A DNA stretch of 64,000 nt, taken from assembly GCA_905250125.1 (NCBI GenBank), contig CAJNOL010001135.1, forward strand, positions 1 to 64,000, in the 5' to 3' direction. Below, one piece after another: positions 11,601-22,879 of the stretch. A model generated the notes under the pieces. The model was not told the origin of the DNA. It saw only the letters and a program-made list of their open reading frames with translations, and made no database searches. This stretch comes from Rotaria sordida (Eukaryota > Rotifera > Eurotatoria > Philodinida > Philodinidae). Each line of letters begins with the position of its first letter. The first letter of the stretch is position 1. The position numbers were made by a program, and so were the translations under genes.

Positions 11601-13010
11601 ACATCCTTCTTTAAGTGTTGATATAAATATTTTTTTAGACTTTTTTATTAATTTCAATAGAGTTATGTCTTTTATATAGTTAATCACAGAAATGAATGTT
11701 TCGATTCCGTATATCGGCAATATTAAGTATTTCAGAGAGCTGTATTCAAAGTTTATTTAATATAGTGGATTCGGTTTCCATTGAAACTCGTAAGATCCTG
11801 GAATAAGTTTTCCAAAGAACCCGCAAAAACCTTGAAGCACAATTTTTTTTTTGCTTTTTGAATATAGCATCCGATAGAGCATCAAAAATGTTATATTCAG
11901 TACAAATTTTACATTACTTCTAGTTTTCTATCAGAAGGTTCAGATATTCTCAGTTTTCGTAGGAGATAGAGAATAGCAGATTTTATAGTTCATATCCGAG
12001 TAAACTACATTGTGTTAGTTATTATGAGTATTTTTTCATGACGTTACAATAATCTATGGAGAGGATATTTATACAAAAACTGAGTGTACAGCCAAAAGAA
12101 GCATTTGAGAAAGCATTGTTTTTCTTTTTTATTAAAAGACTTTGAGCACATGCTGATATTTGTAATTAGTGTACTTGCCTCTATCAATGAAAACGCTTTG
12201 GTCAGTCGTTCTATTTCTGGGAATGATTTATACAATCTTACATTTGATTAGAAATAATATAAGAACATCTCAGTGCATTAAAAATAATATCTTCTAAATT
12301 ATGAGCCATATTTATTAATTTTTGATCATCATCTCGATCACCACCACCAGGTATATCAGTTCCTTTATGATGATGATTTTCAAATATAAATAATGCACGT
12401 GGTACACATAGACGTCCATCATTCATATAAATATCAGTTTCTTTAAATAAATTAAGTGAACGAATTGTTTCTAATATAGCTGGTTTAGTTTTATGACGTA
12501 AAAGTTCAATAATACGAAAAAATCGTAAATAATTTAAATCAAATGTATGTGATGAGTGAGAAATCTGAATTAACAAAAAAAAAATAATAATAATAAACGA
12601 ATAATTAATATTACACAAGTAATTTCAAAGAAAATACTAAAACTTACAATAATAATATGTGATAGAAGAAAACAAATAAGACTTTTTTTAATAAAATTTG
12701 CTTGTTTATTTTCCCATAATTGTGCAAAATTTTTTATTGATGTATCATCATTAATATTATCAATTAAATGAAGTAATTGATATGTATCATGAAATGAACG
12801 AAGATGAACATATATTGTATTATTTAAATGATCATAATAATATTCAAAATCATCTTCATTATCAATAATAGAATGTTCTTTAAATGAAGGCATTTGTATA
12901 AGTTGATTTAATTTCCAAGATTTATTACATTGTTGTTCAAATAAAGTACTTTTACCAATTAATGATACAATACATAATCGATTTTCTTTTTTACCAGAAC
13001 TATCTACCAT
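5700..13010 (-). CDS. SMG8: SMG8, nonsense-mediated mRNA decay factor
   Basis: SMG8 binds SMG9 and restrains the SMG1 kinase that phosphorylates UPF1. Fourteen exons (coding order): 12648-13010, 12242-12564, 10389-10528, 9910-10301, 9688-9843, 8030-8110, 7899-7967, 7719-7830, 7589-7660, 7266-7517, 6785-6949, 6177-6313, 5869-6122, 5700-5808. They total 2625 nt, 874 aa, with phase agreeing at every junction. Family landmarks run in order: an N-terminal G-domain-like core (CIVSLIGKSTLFE), SNQINSALFTIAHKQPF, GLPSRYTRLFHEQR, WHDGRQLCEAISLTGNPC, EDPFDLKEANYDFY, LLPRYSSWSLCCIG, GCEYECPRGHRFMC, MRAFVVTP and DSIWVLRFPF near the C-terminus. Human SMG8 is about 991 aa; the shortening falls mainly in linkers. 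Most introns are 54-60 bp, but those at 10529-12241 and 8111-9687 are 1.6-1.7 kb and repeat-filled. The start is the first Met before the conserved core. Confidence 0.95.
6314..6784 (-). other. SMG8 intron with non-coding insert
   Basis: This 471-bp intron is eight times longer than its neighbours. It holds short inverted repeats (TTTGAGAC near 6389 and GTCTCAAA near 6484) and a GC-richer core around 6540-6600, suggesting a small mobile-element insertion. Reading frames inside it are not coding. Confidence 0.45.
8111..9687 (-). other. Long SMG8 intron, repeat-rich
   Basis: A 1577-bp intron between conserved exons. No exon or alternative coding segment is seen. It includes a small hairpin at about 8188-8213 and a GGATCCGAAAATTTTGGATTC palindromic patch near 8740, similar to patches near 4.9 and 15.1 kb. 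Confidence 0.45.
10938..12008. mobile_element. Foldback element in SMG8 intron 2
   Basis: The ends are inverted copies: TAGTTTACTCGAATATGAAC at about 10940 against the complement of 11985-12008 (TAGTTTACTCGGATATGAAC). Inner segments also pair: about 11395-11530 with 11865-11980 (shared CTCTATCGGATG / CATCCGATAGAG and CTTCTGATAG / CTATCAGAAG), and about 11530-11620 with 11760-11845. No transposase is visible, so it is a non-autonomous, MITE-like foldback. The unpaired left part, about 11015-11240, is related to sequence at 46260-46490. Confidence 0.6.
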
Positions 13011-13592
13011 ATCTATTTCTTTCTATCAACTATCTAAAGAATAAGATTTTCATTTTGTTTTTTTTGCTAATCATAATTCTCATATTTTGATAAAAAATAA
13101 ATTACATATGAATATTTTCATTTGTAAAATTATTAATATTTTTAAATATTTAAAAGGACATGATAGGCTAAGCAAATATTAGATGGAAATAAGCAAAAAC
13201 AACAAAAACAAAAACAAGCTGGGGTTGTAAGAAAAAAAAATCTATAGGTTTAACCAATGGGAAAATATTATTAAAAAAACAACGCTTGTATTCTTCTTTT
13301 TTCCTGTATACCAGCTAACAAATTAAACACAAAAATGAGGAAACAGCGGATAAAATATCTATACAATGTCTTAAAGCAATAAATAAAAAAAAAAGATGGC
13401 AACAAGAACAAAAAGAAAAAGTTCTTTTTTCTTTTGTATACAATTATAATTTCGATGTCAACTAGAAATTCAAACAAAAAGGCACACAACAAATTATATG
13501 TTCAAGGTACACACACAAATTATTCGTTTATTACTACTGTTCCATATTATGATAAAAAATGATTTGCTTTTTCTTATGAGATTATTTTATCC
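13011..13592. other. Spacer between SMG8 start and PACSIN stop
   Basis: Contains the SMG8 5' flank and the PACSIN 3' untranslated region. It is very AT-rich, and I see no further exon. Confidence 0.5.
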
Positions 13593-16500
13593 TTAGAGGA
13601 CTTCAACATAAGTAGCTGGATAAAGACCAACACGATTGCCAACACGTCCTTTACACCAACCTTGATCATCTTCATCTTCTAATTTAGTAAATACATCACC
13701 TAACAAACAAAATAAATAAATCTATGTAAAAAGAAAAGAAAAGAAAAAGAATTTTACCTTGTTTAAATGATAATTCATCTGGTTCTTGTGCTTCATAATC
13801 ATAAAGAGCTCGTACAGGTGCACCGGCACTATTATCAACTGATGAAACTCCTGTTGATATTGGTGATTGATATGAACGTTGAAGAGATGATGGTGGTGAA
13901 TCAACATCATCATCATCTAAAAATGGATTAGCTGCTGCTGGATATGGTGGTGATTTATTATCATTAGTTGGATGTGTTGATAAAGATGGATAACCCCCAT
14001 TGTTTGTTGTTCCACTATAACTTGAACTAAAAAATAAAAACAATGATTATCAAAATAATAAAATTTAAAAAAAACCAAAAAATGTTTTGATAAATACGTG
14101 CATATCATTATTAGAATGTTTTTAGTTTGAACTTATCATGCAAAAGATAAAAGCGTTTAGATTTCGATATAAAATCTCATTGTCATTTTAACACAGTGAA
14201 AAATAATAAGCAAGTAGAAATGCAAAAGAAAAATAAGAAGAGAAGCTTCGATTTTTATCTTTCTACCGATTAGTCGTTGACTTTTCTTTTAGTGATATAT
14301 CATTATCATCTTCATCATCTTCGAAAGGATTCGAATAGCTTGTAGCAGTCGTATCCAATGTGGGATAAACAGACGAACGTGCACTGTACGCTGGTGATTG
14401 ATTTATAGAGCTATACAAAAATAGACGATAAATAGGATAATCAAAGAAAAACATATATAACACAAAAAAACAAAACTCAGCTCATAGGAGCCCATGCTAA
14501 TATGGTTTATATATTAAATCAGCAGGTGCGTTCGAGTTTGGAAAAAACGCGAACCCGCAGCTCCCTAATACTGATAGTGAGGTGTATTGCCGCATATTGA
14601 ACTTAACTGATTAAAAGTCTAAAATTTTCATCAAGGCCGGTTTCTGAAAAACCGAATTTATAGAGATATTCTTGAGTCCCGCAACAAAAATTATTTTCTT
14701 ATCATTATTTAGAAATTCTGAAGAAGGATTTTCTACTGTTTCGAATTAGTTTTCAACTTCACATTCAGTTATAAGAATTTTACTGATAACTTCTCTGAAC
14801 AAAGGTCTCTAGCACTGACTTTTTTCGGGGTGGGTAGAGTAACTTAGCATGCATATAGCATACAAGAATTAGCTCTAGGAAAGGGCATTATCCTGAGATA
14901 CACATGTTTTAATTTTACGAAGTCATGCCGCTAATGAATAATATAATGCATATAATCCTCTGTATCAAATAAATGGAACATCGAACTTTTCCGATTATTT
15001 ATTCGATTCGTATTTATATCACAAATACAGAGCAGGTCTTGAAATCTGGCCACTTTTTTATGATCTGGTCCGAACATTGTTTAGGCCGCCCGGCTCGATT
15101 GAACTTTTGTTCAGTCCAGCTCGGGTCCGAAAGAAAGCTCGTTTACAAAGATTTTTTTTTGTTCTCAATAGACAGCTATTACATATTTTTCGACTTTTAT
15201 AAAAAAAGCGATGACCAAGGGAGACGAGGTAGCGTGAAGAAGCTTCCTCCTATTCTCCCTCAAATGTGAGCCAAATCTCAGAAAAAGTTACGACAAAATA
15301 TTTCGTTGGGTCGGGCTGGGTGGTCCGTTTCGAGGTCTGGTACAGAGTTTATCGGTCAAATTATTTTGAAAAGTTTTAGCTTTAAATAACAAAAAAAAAT
15401 TCATTGAAGGAAGTATAGCAATATCTCAAGTGCTCTATTGTAGGTAGAATAAAAGTTGCCTTTTCTTCACATCAATATTTTTAAAATGAATAGAATTTTA
15501 TAAGTGGGCTTCAGGCAGAAAATGTCTCATACAGTACAAAAGCACTTATAAAATTCTATTTATTTAAATATTAACAAACAAAGAAGTAGAACAAGATATT
15601 TTTGTTACTACTAGAGACAAGTATATTGATTAAAAAGTTTCTTTTTTACTTGTGATATAAATACGAAAATATTTCGTTTATTTATACACAAAGAGAATAT
15701 ATGTATTCTAAAAAATTTCTATTAATTTCTTACTGAGTTGATAAACGACTATCAGAAGGTGAAGCAAAATTTGCTGGTCCATTATTATTTGAACGAATAG
15801 CAGTAACAACTACTGGATTTTCTCGTTCAATATCACCTTTACCACGACGAGAAAGTGTACGATGTGATTCTGAATATTCCTACAAAAAAAAAGAAAAGAC
15901 AAATAAAAATAAATATTCATATTTTTTTTTTTTAGATTCGTCAATATTGGTTAGCAAAAAAAAAGAACGAGCCAAGCAAAAGAAAGAAACAAAATAATAT
16001 ATATGTACACCCAATTTAAAAGAAAAAATATATATATATATATATATATCGTCAGTATATAGACAGCAAAGAAACCAATGTATAAGTTTTTTTTTTCTAA
16101 TAGTGGGAGCCTAAGTATATGTATTTATATATATGTGATGATCTACTTCACGCTTGGCACGATCTCGACGAATACGTGTAACAACAGCTGCAGTTCGTCT
16201 CATCGATCGACGAATAGTTGCATATGAATCGACAACTAAAACAGCAGCATTTGTTTGACTAACAATCTGTGCTAATGGTCGTCGATAACATATATCATAA
16301 CCCAATGATAAATCACCAGAATAAGAAAAATAATTAGGTTGTGATTGTTGTTGTTGATGATGATGATGATGATGATCTAGATTTGTTGATTCCTAAGAGG
16401 TGGCAAGGCAAGGCTGATAATAGAAGCAAGACAGGAAAAAAAAAACAAAAGCTTTTGGCAAGTTTGAGCAAAAAAAAAAAGATCAAGGAGAAGCATTCAT

Positions 16501-18726
16501 AAAAATTTATAAGATAAATTATTGAAATAGAAAGTAAAATACCTCGAATATTGGCCAATTCATTTTCATTGTTGCACCATATGTTTCCGACCACCATGAT
16601 AAATCTTTATCTGGATCACAATTTTCAATTGTTTGAGAAAATTGTTGAAATATTGGTGATCTAAGAGAATAAAAATTCGGTTTGAAGTTTAACATTAATC
16701 GAATTCATTTTATATTGAATAAATCGATCCGATGTTTTGTTTTCCTTTTTCTATTTATTGTGATAACACCTACGCCTTCCTATCAACATTTATCTTATCA
16801 ATTAGAAAAAAAAACGCAATATATTCAACGAAAAATATTCAAGTTTTTTTTTTGATACAATGACTTTTGAACTATTCTGTATAACTTTCATTTACAATTG
16901 ATCACGTTCAGACATATGGCAATAATCGATTAATTTTATCTCATACATTCAAGATGGATCATAAAAAGAAAATTACAATATCTCCACTTCAATTCAATCT
17001 AATGAACTCTTTAGAGATTTTTTTTTTCTTTCTTATCGATAACATATAAATAAATAATATTTTGAAGTATCATTATAAAGTCTCGTAACATAGATTTAGA
17101 TTGATCTCATAGATTGTTTTGCTTTGTTACGTAAGACAATAGTATACAAAAAAAAAAGAAATAACAAAACGAACTTTATAAATAATAGAAATTTTCAAGT
17201 GTGTAACGTTCTTATTTTTTTTTTTTTGTTTTGAATTGAGATCTGACAAATTCAATTATACATTCGAATTATTGGATATGAATTCATACATTTAAAGAAA
17301 CTAATTGTAAAAGTTTGCTTGGTGTGTGTTAATATAATAATCTTAATAAAGTTCATGTAATCGATTTTTGTTTGTTCTCTTATTATTTTTCTTCGATAGA
17401 CATCTCTAATAAACTCAATAATAATATTTCAATGCAACATGTATTTATATTATCTATATCAAAAACAAAAAAAAAAAAGAAAACATCTAAATAACCTATT
17501 AGGTTGAATTGAAGTGGAAATATTCTAATTCTTTTTGTAATAGTATAATTCAATTTACTTACTTTAATCGATTACTAACATCAAGATATTTTTCGGTAGT
17601 AGCTAAAAATTCTTGAAATTTAATAAGACGATCTTTTTCAAATGATTGACACCGGTGAAAAACCTTTCATAGAAAGAAAACAATATAAATAAATAAATAA
17701 AATTATTAATATGAATTAATATTTACATCGTTCATATCATCCATATATTTTGGATTAGCTCGATTAAGATCTTGAAGTGCTTCGGCATATTTAACTTTAG
17801 CAGAATCTTTTTCTTTACGACATCGTTCAACTTTTTCAGCAATTTTAGCACGCTAAAATTAAAAAAAAAACTCTTTTTCAAAAATTTTAACAGTCATATT
17901 TATTTACTTGTTCTTGTGGAACTGCTGCATCAAGTTTAGAATTATTTTCTTGTGTTTCAGCTGTTTTAAGATTTTTTGTTGCAACATGATATTCACGTTT
18001 ATATTTATCAACTTTACCATATAATTTAGCCCATGGTTTTTGAGCCTATTAAAGAAAAAAAAAAACAGCGGAAGATCAAATAATGAGATTAATTGAAAGG
18101 AAAAAAAAAAGTAAAACACAAAAAATACGAACTCGTTTAAATTCTTCATCGTATTCTTTTGTTGATTTGATATGCATCATTGATTTAACATATTTTCCTT
18201 TTTGCCATCCTTTTATTGCTGGTATAACTTCATTTTGTAAATCATCATGAACATTTTGATGAACGTCAGCTGTTGCATCAGCTTCAGCCATGATTGCTTT
18301 CCAAGCTGATGTCATTGAACCAAATTCAGATGCTTAAAAAGTAATAATAAAAAAAAAGAAAGCATTCAATAGAAATACTAATTATAAAAGAAAAAAAAAG
18401 ATTTACATTTTGCTACATAATCAGACCATTTTTTTGACCAACTTTTAAGTGTTTTTGAAAATGCTTTTTCAAGTTCAGCACGTTCATTAATCATACTAAT
18501 AAGATCGGTTGTTAATTTATTTCCATCGTCACATCGTTTTATAACTCGACTATATTTACCAATCTATAATAAATTAAATTATATAAGAAAGTCATAAGAA
18601 AACAAATTCTATCTTTTTTTTTTTTTTGTTTTTCTAGAGCTTAATACATACTTCCCAAAATGAATCACTTTGTGGTAAATAAAGATCATTGTCTGTATTT
18701 GATTTATCACTAATTATTGAATCCAT
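13593..18726 (-). CDS. PACSIN: PACSIN/syndapin: F-BAR and SH3 endocytic adaptor
   Basis: Syndapins bend membranes through the F-BAR domain and recruit dynamin and N-WASP through SH3. Exons: 18652-18726, 18407-18563, 18133-18332, 17908-18045, 17727-17852, 17563-17663, 16543-16660, 15734-15879, 14267-14410, 13758-14026, 13593-13699, totalling 1581 nt (526 aa), phases consistent. The F-BAR (residues 24-305) starts [18 protein letters not shown] and contains [16 protein letters not shown], ending [21 protein letters not shown], close to vertebrate MNWPQFEEW...LSRRE. The linker carries two NPF motifs in acidic context ([13 protein letters not shown]), which in syndapins bind EHD proteins. The SH3 has [25 protein letters not shown] and [11 protein letters not shown] at the C-terminus. 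An extra phase-0 exon (16147-16392) could be inserted or used as an alternative end, and exon 14267-14410 is a symmetric cassette. Start: first Met, 22 residues before the conserved SFWE. Confidence 0.94.
14267..14410 (-). other. PACSIN symmetric cassette exon with an NPF motif
   Basis: This 144-nt exon (48 codons) starts with one leftover base and ends with two, so skipping it keeps the frame: exon 15734-15879 ends in CA and can take either C or T as third base, giving His both ways. It encodes one of the two NPF motifs ([10 protein letters not shown]). The splice sites are GT...AG. Its codon use is less AT-biased than its neighbours. Confidence 0.6.
14411..15733 (-). other. Long PACSIN intron with hairpin repeat
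   Basis: A 1.3-kb intron. At 15475-15570 a hairpin is formed by AATAGAATTTTATAAGTG and its complement CACTTATAAAATTCTATT, with a loop of about 35 bp. The patch 15065-15240 is GC-richer, with TCCGAA motifs, and looks like an old repeat. No exon is seen. Confidence 0.5.
16147..16392 (-). other. Candidate alternative PACSIN exon, possible alternate C-terminus
   Basis: After an acceptor at 16393-16394 an open phase-0 stretch encodes ESTNLD, six His, four Gln, then a Tyr/Arg-rich segment with basic RRSMRR and RIRRDRAKR motifs. A donor (GTAGAT) at 16146 would make it a 246-nt, frame-preserving cassette between MNWPIFE and EYSESH. If unspliced, translation runs 12 codons further to a stop at 16111-16113, replacing the NPF linker and SH3. 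The conserved syndapin reading joins MNWPIFE directly to EYSESH, so this exon is optional. Alternatively it is a chance open stretch. Confidence 0.4.
16661..17562 (-). other. PACSIN intron (902 bp) without further features
   Basis: AT-rich with poly-T and poly-A runs. No exon, hairpin or repeat copy was recognised. Confidence 0.4.
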
Positions 18727-20880
18727 AACAGAATAACTAATAGATTAAAAATGAAACAATCTAAAATAGAATCGAAAATTACCTTTTCTTTTTTTGAAAA
18801 ACAGATTATTTTTACTATTATCATTGATATATCACAAAATTTAAAAACAAAAAACTTGTCATTTAATCCATAGATAAATGTCATCTCATAGTGCGTTTCT
18901 ATCACGCATAAAAAAAAATAAAAAACACATTCATATCATGTGATATAGAAATGGAAAGAGAAAGTACAAGGTAAAAAATAATTATAAGACATGAAATCAA
19001 CAATACTACCATTATTATTTTAAAAAAAAAACCATATGCCTTTCATTCAATTAGAAAGAACAAACAGACGTTAGGACTTATCCTTCATTTGTAATTTTGA
19101 TGAAGAAGCATAAAAAGAAAAAATAATAAATTACGAGAATCTTCGGTATCATATTTAGAAAGGTATATAGAAAAAGAAAAGAAAAACATTTGGATCTCTT
19201 AAGTCGTATTAATCTATTAGCACAACATTCTCATCAACCAGATTCAAGTCAAATGAACCATATTACTTGGTTGTGTGTTGGTCTTTTTCTTTCTCTCATA
19301 TTTTCGATCAAGTTTCTCCCTTTTCACAAAGTCTCTCGTTTTTTTTTCTTCTTTTTCTTCGTCTTTTCCAGTGTTCTAGATTTTTGCAAAAGACACAAAA
19401 AAAAAGAAGAAGAAGAATATAGAAATAGAAATACACGACCGATTTGAATTGATTACTTATCGATTGTTTCGATAACCTAGAGTATGAGAGAAAAAAAAAT
19501 AAAATGACAACAACAATAATGACTTTACTTAGTAAAATCCTTGACGATTGCAATAGAAATAAATGAGATAGAAAAAAAAAAAAGATAAGGATGAATGAAT
19601 ATTATACGGTCTATCGGTAATAGACAATGATCATATCGTATATATGTTGTTAAACTAAACTAACGTTTAAAATATTTTATACGAGACAGACGATTATGAT
19701 CTTCATATTTCTATAGTCATGTCTCTCGTTCAGTAAAATATATTATTTTTATTTTCCCAAATGAGAAATTAGTCAAACTATTCATGTTCTATTTCCTTAA
19801 GGAAACATAAATGCATAAAAAATAGAAATAAATTTATCAATGGAAAAAAAGAAACTAATGTCATATGGATATATTGAAAGAAGCATTACCTGTGCAATAT
19901 AAACTATTGTTATTATTGTTTTTATTCTGCTTCTTCTGTTCATTCACAGTTCAGGTCAATCGATGCCTTATCGACAACATCAACACTACCGACGCCTCGA
20001 CAACAACGTAATGTCAGTGAGCATATACATACGAAAAGAGAGAATGAATTGAAGTATGTGAACGAATAATTGTTCGGAGTTCATCTCCGTTGTTATGGTA
20101 AGAGAAAAAGAAGGAAGATGAGAATGAACGATTTCTTATGGTTGGTATGTGATGTTCAATGTATAACTATGTACCTATATTATTGAACATTCACGAAAAT
20201 GTAAATGATCTTGAACTCATACGATCATTGAATCAATGAATGTTGACCTTCGTTCTCTTTTATGTTAATGAAAGAATTTAGATTCAATGTTAGTCAATTG
20301 AAAAATTCCTATGTTAATTATAGAAAGAAATTCGAATTGAAAATCTATTATATTTATTCATTTTTATATCATTTTTATGACACATTGATAAAAAAAAAGA
20401 AGCTAAGTCAATCTTACCAGTAAATGATATCTTTATATAACAAAGGTAATCTGAAATGTGTATATATTACTTGTCTAAAAAGTAAAATAGCACGAATTCT
20501 GATGTGCTTAGAAAGGCAAAAGTGAATGAAGAAGTACAAAAATTTTCATGACTAAGCGCAAATAATAATAAACAGAAGGAAGGAAAAAAAAAGGAGAGGA
20601 GAAAAAACACATATTCTTATTGCTTCATTGGTAATTAGATAAGGTCAAAATATAATTAATTATATTCTGATTTATTTTATTTGAATATTTTATTTTAAAA
20701 AAGTAGTTTTAACTATAATTCTCATATTTTTCATGAAGAATAAACAGATGTCGCTAAATAAATAGCCAATTACTAATCAGTTTTCCGGTACAACTAATCG
20801 CAATTCAAAAACAAACAAGAACTCGTTACAAATTATTTTTCTTGTGCACATAGTAGTTGCTAGTTTATTTGTTAAAAATA
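18727..20880. other. Divergent 5' region between PACSIN and MPC1
   Basis: PACSIN (minus) and MPC1 (plus) start codons face away across 2.15 kb, so both promoters must lie here. The sequence is low-complexity and AT-rich. No TATA element or conserved site can be singled out, and no exon is seen. Confidence 0.45.
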
Positions 20881-21601
20881 ATGGCAGCGTTAGTAAGTCG
20901 TGGTTTAGCACAGTTAAAGAGTAAAGAGATGCGTGATTATTTAACGAGGTAAAGTATATAATACATTGTATAGTTATTATTTTAATTTTTTTAAATAAAT
21001 TTTAGCACGGTAAGAAATGATATAAATGCTTTGTTTGACCATCTTATTTATTTTTATTCTATTCATATGAATAGCATTTTTGGGGACCAAGTAAATATTC
21101 TTATTGATTAATAATAAATTCATACAGAAAAAAAAATTCTTTTTTTTTGTTTTTATTTATTTTTAGTTGCTAATTGGGGTTTACCATTAGCTGCTATAGC
21201 AGATTTAAAAAAAGATCCTGAAATTATTAGCCCAAAAATGACTGTTGGTAAGGATTAAATAAATGATATTGAAGTTCATTTTTTTTTATTTTTATTTTCA
21301 CATAGCTTTATGTTTCTATTCAATGCTATTTATGCGTTTTGCTGTTCAAGTAAAACCAAAAAATCGACTTTTGTTTGCCTGTCATTTTGCTAATGAATGT
21401 GCACAATTGGTGCAATTAGCAAGATTTCTTAACTACAAGTATAAAATTTTTCTTTTTGTTTGTTTTTTCTTAGTAATTGTTGTTTTTTTTCCTTTAAGAT
21501 ATGGTACACCACAACCGATGAAACAATATCAAGTTCCATCAACTGCTAGTATACCAAAAACAAATACACCAACATCCGCTCAACTTGCACGCCCTACATA
21601 A
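20881..21601 (+). CDS. MPC1: Mitochondrial pyruvate carrier 1, with 4-nt and 16-nt microexons
   Basis: MPC1 pairs with MPC2 in the inner mitochondrial membrane to import pyruvate. Six exons: 20881-20948, 21006-21009, 21075-21090, 21167-21247, 21306-21438, 21499-21601, totalling 405 nt (134 aa). The protein reads [20 protein letters not shown] at the N-terminus, then [47 protein letters not shown] and [16 protein letters not shown], all MPC1 hallmarks. The invariant STHFWGP motif can only be made by joining the 4-nt exon CACG and the 16-nt exon; skipping the first shifts the frame. The 30-residue Pro/Thr-rich C-terminal tail replaces the short vertebrate end. Introns are 57-76 bp. An AATAAA lies at 21605-21610, directly after the stop. 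Confidence 0.95.
21006..21009 (+). other. MPC1: 4-nt microexon of MPC1
   Basis: CACG is flanked by ATTTTAG and GTAAGA. Exon 1 ends with AG, so the join reads AGC ACG (Ser-Thr), followed by CAT (His) in the next exon, restoring the conserved S-T-H. The flanking introns are 57 and 65 bp. Confidence 0.9.
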
Positions 21602-21604
21602 AGA

Positions 21605-21610
21605 AATAAA
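21605..21610 (+). promoter_or_regulatory. Polyadenylation signal AATAAA for MPC1
   Basis: Canonical hexamer four bases after the TAA stop. Such closeness implies a very short 3' untranslated region. Confidence 0.5.
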
Positions 21611-22343
21611 GATTAGATTTAAAAAAAAAACGACTTGCAGTAGTTTCGTAGTTTTTTTCTTCTACTTTAGCATTTACTGTTCTTGAGAAATTTTTTTTCT
21701 CTATCTATCACAGATTAGGTTATTAAACATCTTCTGCTTTATAGTCAACTATTTTAGTATTAAGTTTTGATTAAACATATTATGATCATAAGTCAAACTT
21801 TCAATAAAGAACAAATATATATTATCGAATATCTAAGAATCCCAATAAATATTAGTGAATTGCTGTAGATTATGATTTAAATGGAAACCTTTGAAGAAAT
21901 ATGATTGTAGTATGAATTTGTAATTTTATTCTGAAATACTGGAAAGTCAACATGTTTTGGAATTTCAATATTTTATATTCTCAATAGTTCATCAGATTAC
22001 AATGAATTCATTTTTTTCAAAATCAATCGTTAAAAATAACTAAATTTAATTTTTTCAAATAATCCGATACTCTCAATTAACATATTCTATAGTCTATTGA
22101 TGGTTATTTTATTCTAGTTGAAAAAAGAAATAAAACCGCACTAAATTAACCACTAACACTATCTTCATTTCTCAATATAAATCGCAGAATGAATGTCATG
22201 CATTAGAACTTTCATTTTAATACAACAGGCAGATCATAATGAATTGGACTAATTGTAAATGTAATTTTTCTATCATTTATATATCAAAAGATAACGAACT
22301 TCAAGTTCTACAATACTGTACTTCACTTTTACAAAGAACTTTT

Positions 22344-22566
22344 GGCTCTATATGAGTATCCGGGCGTAATTTATCTTCAATGATTATACTTTTTATTGTC
22401 TGCTCTGTTTTTGTCATTTTCAGATACTGTTCTTCTACAAATGCCCCAGAAAACACTTTATGAGGCATTTTGTAGGAGAACAGTATCTGAAAATGACAAA
22501 AACAGAGGAGATAATAAAAAGTATAATCGTTGAAGATAAATTACGCCCGGATACTCATATAGAGCC
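22344..22566. mobile_element. Near-perfect 103-bp-arm hairpin element
   Basis: The left arm 22344-22446 (GGCTCTATATGAGTATCCGG...) and right arm 22464-22566 (...CCGGATACTCATATAGAGCC) are reverse complements with few mismatches, leaving a 17-bp loop. The arms' similarity implies recent origin or ongoing conversion. No coding capacity. Confidence 0.85.
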
Positions 22567-22879
22567 CATTTTTTTATTTTTTAGATTCTTCTTCAAGAAC
22601 AACTTATTGAAGAGATTCAAACTGTGATTTTAATAGTTCTCACAGCGGCCTACAAAAATGAGATGCGAATAATTTTTAGGGCATAGTTATTTTAGATTTT
22701 TTTTTTACACAAAAATATTTTCTTTATTCAGTGATAACTAAAAGCTGTTTTATGTACTGCTCAAGGCAGAGTTTAATGGGTTAAATTTTGGTATATAGCA
22801 CTGATTCTAATATCAAAATATTAATTAACAATTAATTAGTGGTAATTAATCAATTGATTATTAGTTATTACTAACTGAT

